Shown here one piece after another: positions 15,763 through 23,291 of a DNA stretch of 23,291 nt. Below the pieces are notes generated by a model that made no database searches, was not told the DNA's origin, and saw only the letters and a list, made by a program, of their open reading frames with translations. Every line of letters starts with the position of its first letter. Within the stretch, counting starts at the first letter, position 1. A program made the translations under genes and the position numbers. Source of the stretch: an uncultured Desulfobulbaceae bacterium (lineage in GTDB: Bacteria > Desulfobacterota > Desulfobulbia > Desulfobulbales > BM004); the NCBI GenBank assembly GCA_947258675.1, contig CAMYJP010000027.1:1-23291 (forward strand), given 5' to 3'.

Positions 15763-17648
15763 TTCAAAATTTTCTCCAGTTTTGATGCAATATCCATAGT
15801 TTTACTCACAAGATTCTGAAGATCGGACTGGCCGGTGTTTCCACCAGCAAAGCGATGTGCTTCGCATTCGTCTAGTATTTGTTTCAAACCCTTCAAAATT
15901 TCTTCTGATACCCCATGGTCGGCTAAGTTTTTGTCTACATCATGGGAGGTAATGGCACCCGCGGCAATACGTAGTTTTTTCCCAAGATACCCACGCAGAA
16001 TTTCAGAGAGACGAACATATCCTGCACTCACATCCCCTGTAGATTCCCTGACTATCATCTTCAAATCCTTTACCATTTGGCCATATGCCTTCCTGGCCAA
16101 AAGTTCTTCAGGATCGCTCTGTTGATGCCGGACAATTATCGTAATGAAAAAGATCAGGAGATAAAAAACTGGAGGTAAAACGACAAGCAACAGACCCCAG
16201 CGCGAAGTAAGCCATAGCGAAATCCGATCCTCGTTTTGCAGCACATCCAGATCTTCGTAGTTATAGGCTATTCCTTCCTGGAACACCTTAATCTCCCGTT
16301 TGTTGACCTCTATAGTCTGTTGTCCTTCCGCATCCTGTGCTGTGATAACCCTTGCTGTCTTAACACTTAAAGGTATAGATGTAGATTGAGCAATTTCATA
16401 CGTACGATTTTCCGGATTAAAATAAGATAGACTAATGGCTGGGATTTCTTTTACCTCAGTGTTTTTTGCTCTGATAGTTTGCGTAAACTCCTTTACCCTG
16501 CCCTGAATCTCACCAGCAGACATTTCTTCGGGGATCTTAAAATCGCGAGCCAGCGATTCCTGTTCATGCAGGGGGGGCAAAACTATGTTATCAAGATATT
16601 CCGGTCCAGTCACCATGACCTTTAAGGTAATGGGATCACCAACACTTACTTCAGTGGGTGTTGCTTCTGCTACCATGCTATATTCACCGACTAATCCGGT
16701 ATAATGAGCCGGCCTTCCCTCGGCAGGCAAAGGCAGAACCTCTACCTGCACTTTATTGGATGGAGTGATGATTGTCTCATATACACCACGCCCGCTTCGA
16801 TTAAAAAAATCGGCAAATGGATCTCTGCTCTGCTGTCGACGATAACCAACAAGCGCTCTGGCAGAAACAGTAACCTGCGGCAGTGTATGTACTCCAGCCT
16901 GTATAGGTATAAATATCTGTTCAAAACTCACTGTTAGGAACTGTTTACCGTCCAGACTCCCCTGCTCCTTTTTCCCGAGAATCGTTTTACCTGCCAAGGG
17001 AATTTTAATGGCGTTCTGCCGGTTAATGGAAGAAGGCTCCAACTCTACAAGAGAAAATCGCTGATCATCGGCTATTGGATAACTGAAATCAAACCCTTCT
17101 ACATCCTTGCCGATATACCAGGTAACGGTCAACAGGACAGGTTCGCCGACATAGAGAGTGCTTTTTGCCAGACTAAGGCGTAATTTAAAATCATCAGACT
17201 CAACAGGCTCTGCAACTGAAATACGCACTGGTCTGGTCTGAAAGCTTTTATTGTCTACAATTACCGAAAGTGAGGGTATCGTGAAACTACCACTGCTTTT
17301 AGGAGTCAAAGCAAAGTTAAAAATGTATCCCTGCTTTGAAACCCTCTCCATTCTGCCATTTATAATGGTAATCGACTCACTGTTGTTCTGCTGACCACCA
17401 CGCGGTTGCACATGAAAGTCTATCAAAGAAGAAAGATCGGGCTCCTCAGGCGAAGAATGCCCCTCAACCTGAACCTGAAACAAGAAAGATTCTCCCACAA
17501 ACACCTGCTGTTTTTCCACAGCTGCCTGTACGGAAATTTCCTGCCCATTAACACTAAGACTGGACATGGCAAGCATCAGAAGCACCATGCCAAGCACCTT
17601 GATGTCTAAATGCCAGTTCAACAATATATGTCTCTTACCAAATATCAA
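15759..17648 (-). CDS. batD: BatD (oxygen-tolerance family) protein
   Basis: A 629-residue protein with an N-terminal signal sequence (basic GKRH, then VLGMVLLMLAMSSLSVNG), repeated periplasmic beta-sandwich domains typical of BatD (KQQVFVGESFLFQVQVEG; STLYVGEPVLLTVTW; TPTEVSVGDPITLKVMVTG, three related strand patterns near residues 45, 160 and 340), one membrane helix (about 480-508) and a cytoplasmic helical domain ending in KLEKILK. The start is uncertain: TTG at 17648 gives a full signal peptide but a weak ribosome binding site; an ATG 20 codons in, preceded by AAGGTG, gives a shortened one. It follows batC by 30 bp and overlaps batE. Its beta-domain plus TM plus helical layout is echoed in the lipoprotein gene at 20930. 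Confidence 0.87.
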   Translation of the reverse strand: MIFGKRHILLNWHLDIKVLGMVLLMLAMSSLSVNGQEISVQAAVEKQQVFVGESFLFQVQVEGHSSPEEPDLSSLIDFHVQPRGGQQNNSESITIINGRMERVSKQGYIFNFALTPKSSGSFTIPSLSVIVDNKSFQTRPVRISVAEPVESDDFKLRLSLAKSTLYVGEPVLLTVTWYIGKDVEGFDFSYPIADDQRFSLVELEPSSINRQNAIKIPLAGKTILGKKEQGSLDGKQFLTVSFEQIFIPIQAGVHTLPQVTVSARALVGYRRQQSRDPFADFFNRSGRGVYETIITPSNKVQVEVLPLPAEGRPAHYTGLVGEYSMVAEATPTEVSVGDPITLKVMVTGPEYLDNIVLPPLHEQESLARDFKIPEEMSAGEIQGRVKEFTQTIRAKNTEVKEIPAISLSYFNPENRTYEIAQSTSIPLSVKTARVITAQDAEGQQTIEVNKREIKVFQEGIAYNYEDLDVLQNEDRISLWLTSRWGLLLVVLPPVFYLLIFFITIIVRHQQSDPEELLARKAYGQMVKDLKMIVRESTGDVSAGYVRLSEILRGYLGKKLRIAAGAITSHDVDKNLADHGVSEEILKGLKQILDECEAHRFAGGNTGQSDLQNLVSKTMDIASKLEKILK

Positions 17649-17678
17649 TTTTCAGATCCAATCTTCAATGTTTGTTCC

Positions 17679-18809
17679 TTACCAATCTTTATCTACCGAC
17701 CTGTAATTACCGGGAATAGCCAATTGCCGTTCTTCGCGGCTTTCTTTTTCTTCATTTATAATATCATGAGCATCTTCGCCAACTTGGACGACAGTCTGTT
17801 CCTCTGGTTCCTGCTTGCTGAATTCCGGTTCACCACCCTGTTGCTGCTGTTGTCCCTGGTCACCCATTTCCTGCTGTTGCTGTTGGCCTTCCTGCTGTTT
17901 CTGGCCTTGCTCTCCTTGTTGTTGCATACTCTCCAAAGCCTTTTTCAATTCCTCGGCTGCCTGATCCTGAGTTTTTCCTGCATCGTCCATTTTCTTTTGG
18001 GAAACTTTCTTCTGGGCTGATTCCTGTTCGGAAATTGCTTTTTCAAGGTGTTCCTGAATGTTCTCAGCTGCGGTATCATTCAACTGCTGATCTGCCATTT
18101 GATCTTGCAGATGTTGTGTTTCAGATTGCAAAACATCCTGTTTCTCTGCAGCATCTTCAGCTGCTTTCTCCGAAATTCCCTGCTTCTGCTGCTTTTTTGC
18201 CAGTTCCTTTGTTTCTTCCGCCAAATCACTCTGCCGGTCAATAAGCTCTTTTAATTTATCAGCTGCCTTTTGTTGTGTTTTTTGCTTTTCTGCCGCCTGC
18301 TCCTGTTGCTTTTTCAGTTCATCCAGCACCTGTTTCATACTGAGCCTGGCAACTTCTATGTTGTGGGCAGCATCGATAAATTCAGCATCCAGCTCCAGAG
18401 TCTTTTGATATGCGCCTATGCTTTTTTCCAGTGCTTCCAAACTCTTTTGCAGATCACTGTCACGTTGCCGCTCACTTTCACGGAAATAACTATTGCCAAT
18501 GTTATATCTGCTCTCCCTTTCAAGGGAGAGATCTTTGCTCTTTTCAGCCGCTTGTTCAAAAAGCTCAATGGCCTGCAGGTACTCACCCTGCTGGTATCGA
18601 GCTGTTCCTTTATTGAAATAAATCTGCGGCGATTCCGGTTCCGAAACAGCTGCCTCCTCATAAGCCTCCAGGGCATCTTCATATCTCTGTTCTGCATACG
18701 CCTGATTTCCTTTTTTTATTAAAGAACCAGGTGATTGCGCCAAACATTCTGACCAACCCGAAATAAGCAGACCGCTCGATAAAAATATGAGAAGAAATTT
18801 GTACACCAT
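17679..18809 (-). CDS. batC: BatC-like TPR protein with Gln/Glu-rich coiled tail
   Basis: A 376-residue secreted or anchored protein. A signal peptide with SECLAQ near residue 25 is followed by three TPR-like units (QAYAEQRYEDALEAYEEAA; YFNKGTARYQQGEYLQAIE; SRYNIGNSYFRESE). A long helical, Lys/Glu/Gln-rich segment (about 165-300) and a low-complexity poly-Gln/Gly stretch (about 300-335) come next, and the protein ends in VDKDW, an ending common in BatC. The coiled region suggests protein-protein contacts in the periplasm, possibly with the BatA/BatB VWA domains; this is inference from the family and operon. The ATG is 3 bp from batB's stop, with an AGGA-type site about 11 nt upstream. Confidence 0.85.
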   Translation of the reverse strand: MVYKFLLIFLSSGLLISGWSECLAQSPGSLIKKGNQAYAEQRYEDALEAYEEAAVSEPESPQIYFNKGTARYQQGEYLQAIELFEQAAEKSKDLSLERESRYNIGNSYFRESERQRDSDLQKSLEALEKSIGAYQKTLELDAEFIDAAHNIEVARLSMKQVLDELKKQQEQAAEKQKTQQKAADKLKELIDRQSDLAEETKELAKKQQKQGISEKAAEDAAEKQDVLQSETQHLQDQMADQQLNDTAAENIQEHLEKAISEQESAQKKVSQKKMDDAGKTQDQAAEELKKALESMQQQGEQGQKQQEGQQQQQEMGDQGQQQQQGGEPEFSKQEPEEQTVVQVGEDAHDIINEEKESREERQLAIPGNYRSVDKDW

Positions 18810-18812
18810 TTT

Positions 18813-19823
18813 TTACGCGTTCCTCTTCCTCTCATTAACCAGTAAATCAATTACCAGCAGCACAAACATGATTCCTGCAAAAATCTGAAATTTTTCTTCG
18901 TAACGCTGCACCGTAATTGATTCCAATTTTTTCTTTTCCGCTGTAACTACAAGATCCAAGTATACTTCCCCAAGATCGATGGTACCGGTGGCTACATTCA
19001 AATAGCGGCCACCAGGAGTTGCATTGACCATCTTGCGCAGGGTATCGCCATCGAGTTTAGTCCATACTTCCTGACCTTTGTATGTGAGAAAAGTCTTATT
19101 CCCGGTATTATCGGTAATTGGTATCCTCTTACCTTGATCTTCATCACCGATACCGATTGCAATGATGCGAATGCCTTTTTTACCAGCATCAGCGGCTGCT
19201 TCAATGGGAAAGCTATCATGATCTTCGCCGTCAGTAATGAGAATGATGTCCTTATACTCCTTTTCCATATCATCAAAAACCTCATCCATACTCTTACGGA
19301 TAGCATCGCCGATCATTGTCCCGCCACGGGTCACACTGGAACTTGAGACATCTTCAAGCATCATTCGGAAAAAACCATAGTCCAGGGTCAAAGGACATTT
19401 GACCACGCCATTGCCGGCAAAAACAAGAAGACCAACCCGATCACCCATAAGCTGATCAACCACATCTCTTATTGCAAGTTTGGAACGTTCCAGCCTGTTT
19501 GGCACCAGATCTTCGGCCAGCATACTTCGTGATACATCAAGGATAAAAACGACATCCCTGCCATGGCGCTCGAGTTTCTGCGGAATGGGATTCCAGGCCG
19601 GTCTCGATGCAGCAAGAATCCCAAGGCCGAAGGCCAATATCAACAATGCTGCCTTCCATTGCCGTCGGACAGAGCTTATGGAAGTGTTAAGCATTGGCAA
19701 CAGATTTGTATCAACAAAAAGGTGCAGGGCCTGCCGCCGTTTATGAGCTGCATAGATATACAGAGCAATCAACAGAGGAATGGCCCAAAGAAAAAATAAT
19801 ATTTCGATATACTGTAGCCGCAT
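18813..19823 (-). CDS. batB: BatB: membrane-anchored VWA-domain protein
   Basis: A 336-residue protein. Two N-terminal TM helices (about 5-25 and 58-72) are followed by SRPAW and a von Willebrand A domain with a complete MIDAS: DVSRS (D96, S98, S100), the Thr of RGGTMIGDAI, and ITDGED. A C-terminal TM (IFAGIMFVLLVIDLLV) and a short basic tail close the protein. It is predicted to display a metal-dependent adhesion domain in the periplasm. I chose the ATG at 19823; a GTG one codon upstream (19826) is equally plausible from its spacing to AAAGG. A 6-bp hairpin overlaps this start region. Unlike the rest of the operon, a gap of more than 100 bp precedes it. Confidence 0.9.
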   Translation of the reverse strand: MRLQYIEILFFLWAIPLLIALYIYAAHKRRQALHLFVDTNLLPMLNTSISSVRRQWKAALLILAFGLGILAASRPAWNPIPQKLERHGRDVVFILDVSRSMLAEDLVPNRLERSKLAIRDVVDQLMGDRVGLLVFAGNGVVKCPLTLDYGFFRMMLEDVSSSSVTRGGTMIGDAIRKSMDEVFDDMEKEYKDIILITDGEDHDSFPIEAAADAGKKGIRIIAIGIGDEDQGKRIPITDNTGNKTFLTYKGQEVWTKLDGDTLRKMVNATPGGRYLNVATGTIDLGEVYLDLVVTAEKKKLESITVQRYEEKFQIFAGIMFVLLVIDLLVNERKRNA

Positions 19824-19829
19824 CACCTA

Positions 19830-19844
19830 AAGACCTTTGGTCTT
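19830..19844 (-). promoter_or_regulatory. Hairpin over the batB ribosome binding region
   Basis: A perfect 6-bp stem, AAGACC/GGTCTT, with a 3-nt loop lies 6 nt upstream of the batB ATG. In the mRNA the AAAGG that could serve as ribosome binding site spans the loop and right arm. It may tune batB translation; there is no direct evidence beyond the complementarity. Confidence 0.35.
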
Positions 19845-19877
19845 AAATGAAGAATACAGGCATTTGTACCTTTGTCT

Positions 19878-19926
19878 TTCAATCTTCATTCTTCAATTTT
19901 CAATTTTCAATATTCAATGTTCAATA
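19878..19926. repeat. Heptanucleotide tandem repeat, seven units
   Basis: On the plus strand seven consecutive 7-bp units start at 19878: TTCAATC, TTCATTC, TTCAATT twice, TTCAATA, TTCAATG, TTCAATA. The core TTCAAT is kept in six of seven and the period is exact. It begins 4 bp after the batA stop and ends about 50 bp upstream of batB, in the only sizeable gap among batA to batE. Such repeats change length by slippage, but no coding frame is involved here. Confidence 0.85.
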
Positions 19927-19929
19927 TTT

Positions 19930-20940
19930 TTACGGTATTCTCCGAAACACTGTATTTGGTTGAAACAGTTCCCGATAATCAAGATATCGTATAGATTCCA
20001 CCTCACTTTTTTCCAGCTCATCAATTTCTTTATAAACTTCCCTCAGCGACTCAGCATTTTCTGCCAAACGAAAGATACCTCCAGTGGTTTCCGCGATTGA
20101 CTGCAGCGTTTTTGTATCAACCCCTTTGCCCATTTGTACTAAAAAACTGCCAAATAGAGACTGCTGACGCATTAATCCCTCTGCACCGCCCACACCTATT
20201 GTATAAACCTTGATGCCCCATTCTTGGGCTAAAGTAGCAGCTTCTGAGGGAGTGCGCTTACCGGCATTATTCTGCCCATCTGTAAGTAGGATTATAATTT
20301 TACTTTTTATCTCAAAATCCCGATCACCCTGTTCTGCCTGACGCTGCAGAGTCTCCTCAGCGGTCTGCAGGCGAGCTGCAGCCAGGGCAATAGCATCGCC
20401 GATTGCCGTACCATCTTCATTCCGTCGTTTGACCAAATACAGGTTTTTTATAAATTCCGATAATGCACCATGTGCCAATGTAAGCGGTACAACGGTGTCA
20501 GCATATCTGGCAAAGGAAATCAGTCCTACCATATCATTTGGCCGGCCAGACAGATCACCTCCCTTACCAGTAACAAATTCATCAAACACCCTTTTGACAA
20601 CTTCCAACCGGTTCAATTTTTCACCGGCAAACTCCATTTCCGCCCCCATACTTCCCGATCGGTCAACCACCATTTCAATGGCAATACCCTTACTAACGTC
20701 CCTCACCCGCTCCCTGCCTTCCTGGGGCCGTGCAATAACCAATGTCAAAAGGACTAAAACCAACACCCTGATTATCATTGGCAAACCAATCCAACGCTGC
20801 CGAAAAGACGGCTTAAGCTGACTGACATGACGTGTGGAAGAGAACTTCAGACTACCGTACCCCTTGATCCGATAGCGTATTACAAACAGTATCGGAATAA
20901 TAAACAGCAGGATAAAAACCCAGGGCGCATCAAACCGCAT
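19930..20940 (-). CDS. batA: BatA: VWA-domain protein, apparently lacking the C-terminal TM
   Basis: A 336-residue protein with two N-terminal TM segments (about 7-23 and 53-70), ARPQEG, and a von Willebrand A domain with MIDAS residues D93, S95 and S97 (DRSGSM), the Thr of DGTAIGDAI, and LLTDGQNN. In most BatA proteins I know, the C-terminus reads Y-x-E-L-F, a hydrophobic helix, then a short tail like NTVxRRxP. Here DYRELF is followed directly by QPNTVFRRIP and the stop, so the helix seems to be missing with the frame kept. BatB next door retains its own C-terminal helix. A strong AGGAGG precedes the ATG; the start overlaps the upstream gene by 11 bp. Confidence 0.88.
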   Translation of the reverse strand: MRFDAPWVFILLFIIPILFVIRYRIKGYGSLKFSSTRHVSQLKPSFRQRWIGLPMIIRVLVLVLLTLVIARPQEGRERVRDVSKGIAIEMVVDRSGSMGAEMEFAGEKLNRLEVVKRVFDEFVTGKGGDLSGRPNDMVGLISFARYADTVVPLTLAHGALSEFIKNLYLVKRRNEDGTAIGDAIALAAARLQTAEETLQRQAEQGDRDFEIKSKIIILLTDGQNNAGKRTPSEAATLAQEWGIKVYTIGVGGAEGLMRQQSLFGSFLVQMGKGVDTKTLQSIAETTGGIFRLAENAESLREVYKEIDELEKSEVESIRYLDYRELFQPNTVFRRIP

Positions 20941-21985
20941 GGTTCATCCTCCTGGAGGATCTATTCATCTTGCTACTATTTTCGTCAACATGCTGAATGA
21001 GCGTTTCGGCAATAAAAAGCTTGCTGGAATCAAAAGATTTCTGAATTTCATCATTTGTTGCCTGATGGGCAGCAAATTTTACCATGTCACAATGTCGGAG
21101 GAACTGCTGCAGCAGTTCTTTATGGGCAGGAACCAACTCATTCGTATATTGGAGATCCTGCAGGAACTCTTCAGTGGTCCTTTCCGGAGCCCTGAGTCCA
21201 AAACGGTTTTCTATGTAGTGTCTGATGATGTGAGAAAGGCGAAGATAAAACTGCTTTATCTTGCCCTGTTTGATCAGATCTTCGGCAAGCAGTTTTTCCA
21301 ATTCGCTGTAAGCCAGTTCATGAGCTGGTACTAATTGAACAATCTCTTTTTTCCCCTTTCGTCGCCAGAGAAAATATCCCAATAAGATTCCTGCGGCGAT
21401 AATAATTACAGCACCTATCAATACATAAAAAACGATCTTTTGTGTCCCGGTTAACTCTCCAGGGGGAACGATTTTCTTTATTGTCAAATTTTCGGTATTT
21501 TCCGCTAGAAGTGAAGTAACAGTAATGGTAATTGGTTCTGATTCAAGTGTATGCGCTTTGTCCTCATCCTTTTTCTGAAAAACAACTTTCATGGCTGGAA
21601 TAGTATATTCACCTGACAAAAAGGGCTCGAGGACATATGATTTGCCGGTTTGTACTAGACCATCAGCGGTCAAGCGCGGAGAAGAAGATTGGTAGTCAAC
21701 TATCCCGAACTGCTCGAGTCTTTCGCCAAATTCAGGCAACCGTACAGTGTATTCTTCCTGTGCTTCAACTTCCAGTTTGAATTTTAGATGTTCGGCAATG
21801 GTTATCTGTTCTTTGCTTACCATAAGTTTCATGGTTACTGGACCACGCTTGTACTCCTTGGAAATCTCAGGAGATGAAGGAGTAACGGATTGTGTTTGAT
21901 TACCGCTACAGGCTCCCATTGTTAAGACAACCAGCAGTAGTAGCAGCCTTATTTTACCAGGCAAATATGGAGTAAATTTGTACAT
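20930..21985 (-). CDS. Bat-operon lipoprotein with beta domain, TM and BatD-like helical tail
   Basis: A 351-residue protein I cannot name from a characterised family. A signal peptide (KIRLLLLLVV) ends in the lipobox-like MGAC with Cys26. A BatD-like beta domain (about 45-158: KEQITIAEHLKFKLEVEA, GEYTIPAMKVVF) is followed by one TM helix (184-207) with basic RRKGKK after it, and a helical domain (about 215-340) containing FYLRLSHIIRHYIENRFG, TTEEFLQDL and LRHCDMVKFAAH. The same pattern closes BatD, so the two look like distant relatives. Lipid attachment combined with a cytoplasmic domain is unusual; the N-terminus may instead be a plain signal peptide. No clear ribosome binding site precedes the ATG at 21985. 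It lies 36 bp after the foldase gene and overlaps batA. Confidence 0.78.
   Translation of the reverse strand: MYKFTPYLPGKIRLLLLLVVLTMGACSGNQTQSVTPSSPEISKEYKRGPVTMKLMVSKEQITIAEHLKFKLEVEAQEEYTVRLPEFGERLEQFGIVDYQSSSPRLTADGLVQTGKSYVLEPFLSGEYTIPAMKVVFQKKDEDKAHTLESEPITITVTSLLAENTENLTIKKIVPPGELTGTQKIVFYVLIGAVIIIAAGILLGYFLWRRKGKKEIVQLVPAHELAYSELEKLLAEDLIKQGKIKQFYLRLSHIIRHYIENRFGLRAPERTTEEFLQDLQYTNELVPAHKELLQQFLRHCDMVKFAAHQATNDEIQKSFDSSKLFIAETLIQHVDENSSKMNRSSRRMNHAV
20946..20960 (-). promoter_or_regulatory. Palindrome containing the batA ribosome binding site
   Basis: ATCCTCCAGGAGGAT is a perfect 15-bp palindrome whose right half is the AGGAGG of batA. As RNA it could form a 6-bp stem with a 3-nt loop that hides the site. 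It lies within the last codons of the upstream lipoprotein gene, so ribosomes finishing that gene would open it; this would couple the two genes. The coupling is inference. Confidence 0.45.
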
Positions 21986-22021
21986 ATTGCTTTTATGAAA
22001 TTAGAAACCAAATAATTACCA

Positions 22022-23291
22022 TTATCTATTCATCCCCTGCTGCACCCCTTGCGAACCGTTTTCAGGCCGGTCCATACCCTCTTCATTGAGAAATTGTGCT
22101 GTGTGAATCACAACGTTATATTTATTCCTTAATGATTCAAAAAGGGATTGACGAACCTCTTCCTCTTTTTGAGATCGCAGGGCTCTGTATACTTCCTGTT
22201 GCACTTCAGCAAAATCTTTTTGTCTCTTCTCTTTCTTTTCTAAAACCTTAATAACGTGAACTCCCAGAGATGATTCCATCCCTTTTTCCAATAATGTGCC
22301 GGTATCTGCACCAAATATGGCATGATTGATTTCTTCTGCCTGGCCGATTCCCTCTACACTGTTGCCAGGCTTTGTCCATGCATCGATTCTCCCTGCCTTA
22401 TCTCTAGTATTTTCATCCAGAGAATACTCCTTTGCCAAGTCGGCAAACGACTCACCCTTGTTCAGCTTGCCAATCACTGTCTCAGCCGTAGCATCATCCT
22501 TCACCAAAATGTGGCTTATTTTTGCCTGTTCCAGATCCTCAAATTCCTGCTGATGAGCTTGATAATAGGTTCTAAGATCACTTTCCGAAATTTTGATCTG
22601 TGCTGCGCTCTCCTCTGCCAGAACCTGCTGAGCGAGAACAGCCCGTTCTGTTTGCTGCAACATCAACCGTACATCCGGCTTTTCTTGTAGATTATCCTCC
22701 ACAGCTTTGCGGAATAGTATTTCCTCGACCACAATCTGATTGAGAAACCTCTGTCGCTCAGCCGATGATGAAAATCTTTTAAGCAATGATTCTTTCTGGG
22801 TCTGCAGATCCTTCTCAGGGATGAGGGGGGCAAGTGATGCCAGCTGTCCGTCAATCACTTTTTCTATGCGGATATCCAATTCTCTTTTGGTAATTTTATG
22901 GTTGCCGATCTCAGCCAAAACCTCTTCAGCTGGAAATTCCTTTTCCTTGTTACTTTTTCCAGTACGTTCCTTGAGCTCATAGCGAAGCGCGCTGAATTTA
23001 CCAAGGCGTTCAAGTGACTCCTGCACCCGACGGTTAATTTCAGGCGACAGTTCTTTTATTGGGCTAAGGCTTTCAGAGCGATAATAGGCGGTAAGCGCCT
23101 GTTTGTATGCTCCATCATTCTGAAAAAGCTTACCTATTCGGTACCAGATCTTTGCCTGTTCTTCGTCTGTAAGCACAGTATTGGTCATATACTCCTGCCA
23201 TGTTTCAACGGCGCTGGATGTCAGTTCCTGCTTTTCCAAACGGAGCGCCAAGTCTTTCAATTTGTCTGGGGATGATATTTCTGTTTTTTTG
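22022..23291 (-). CDS. Parvulin-type peptidyl-prolyl isomerase with TPR, SurA/PrsA-like (5' end missing)
   Basis: The frame stays open to the window's right edge, so the true start and any signal peptide are outside; the TTG at 23260 is internal. The first visible part has TPR-like helices (KIWYRIGKLFQNDGAYKQALTAY). A SurA-like helical chaperone region follows (LAEIGNHKITKRELDIRI, ... RFLNQIVVEEILFRKAV). The parvulin rotamase domain is AKISHILVKDDATAE, GESFADLAKEYSLDENT, GIDAW-like GRIDAWTKPG, and SSLGVHVIKVLEKKE. A C-terminal helix (KYNVVIHTAQF) closes the fold. It likely assists folding of exported proteins, perhaps the Bat proteins encoded downstream. The TPR/parvulin combination is less common than plain SurA. 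Confidence 0.88.
   Translation of the reverse strand, partial: KKTEISSPDKLKDLALRLEKQELTSSAVETWQEYMTNTVLTDEEQAKIWYRIGKLFQNDGAYKQALTAYYRSESLSPIKELSPEINRRVQESLERLGKFSALRYELKERTGKSNKEKEFPAEEVLAEIGNHKITKRELDIRIEKVIDGQLASLAPLIPEKDLQTQKESLLKRFSSSAERQRFLNQIVVEEILFRKAVEDNLQEKPDVRLMLQQTERAVLAQQVLAEESAAQIKISESDLRTYYQAHQQEFEDLEQAKISHILVKDDATAETVIGKLNKGESFADLAKEYSLDENTRDKAGRIDAWTKPGNSVEGIGQAEEINHAIFGADTGTLLEKGMESSLGVHVIKVLEKKEKRQKDFAEVQQEVYRALRSQKEEEVRQSLFESLRNKYNVVIHTAQFLNEEGMDRPENGSQGVQQGMNR

Noticed and set aside
17830..17930. CTG/CAG-rich stretch as a separate microsatellite
   Set aside because: It encodes the Gln-rich tail of BatC with mixed codons and interruptions, as is usual for BatC proteins.
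1..23291. CRISPR arrays, tRNA or rRNA genes, insertion sequences with transposase
   Set aside because: None were seen on either strand; the repeats present are few, short and do not have spacer-repeat periodicity.

Overview
The window looks like chromosomal DNA of a Gram-negative, probably anaerobic bacterium. The clues are an OmpA-domain lipid-exposed protein, a lipoprotein, a parvulin-type periplasmic foldase, and a ferredoxin-type 2-oxoglutarate oxidoreductase in place of the NAD-linked dehydrogenase complex. Gene content and order recall Desulfobacterota, but that placement is inference; no search could be run.

Layout. Positions 2-658 (+) are the C-terminal membrane half of a Ca2+-type P-type ATPase cut by the window edge. 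Positions 811-984 hold two exact tandem copies of an 87-bp unit that covers the 3' end of the citrate synthase gene. From 13351 down to 935, on the minus strand, runs a compact TCA-cycle operon. In transcription order it is: GltD-like iron-sulfur flavoprotein, FAD/NAD(P) oxidoreductase, KorA (gamma-alpha fusion), KorB, aconitase (broken), class II fumarase, succinate dehydrogenase/fumarate reductase flavoprotein and iron-sulfur subunits, and citrate synthase. The first four genes overlap or nearly touch and read as one 2-oxoglutarate oxidoreductase module with its own pyridine-nucleotide flavoproteins. Isocitrate dehydrogenase, malate dehydrogenase, succinyl-CoA synthetase and the cytochrome b anchor of Sdh/Frd are not in the window.

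A 644-bp gap (13352-13995) separates this operon from a divergent OmpA-domain gene. It holds no convincing gene but carries nested inverted repeats, and one end motif recurs beside fumC. From 23291 down to 14926 (minus strand) lies a bat (aerotolerance) operon: TPR/parvulin protein (partial), BatD-like lipoprotein, BatA, BatB, BatC, BatD, BatE. These are predicted to form a membrane-bound periplasmic complex built from two MIDAS-type VWA proteins, TPR proteins and beta-domain proteins.

The most notable points are several structural oddities in otherwise well-kept genes. Aconitase has a frameshift combined with an apparent loss of about 40 codons at a precisely placed junction. BatA seems to lack its C-terminal membrane helix while keeping the final residues. 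The Sdh/Frd pair has no adjacent membrane anchor. The citrate synthase 3' end is duplicated. A 7-bp-period repeat sits between batA and batB. Several of these could be assembly errors, so read-level checking comes first. I found no clearly undescribed system; the best candidate for something new is the four-gene Kor/flavoprotein module.
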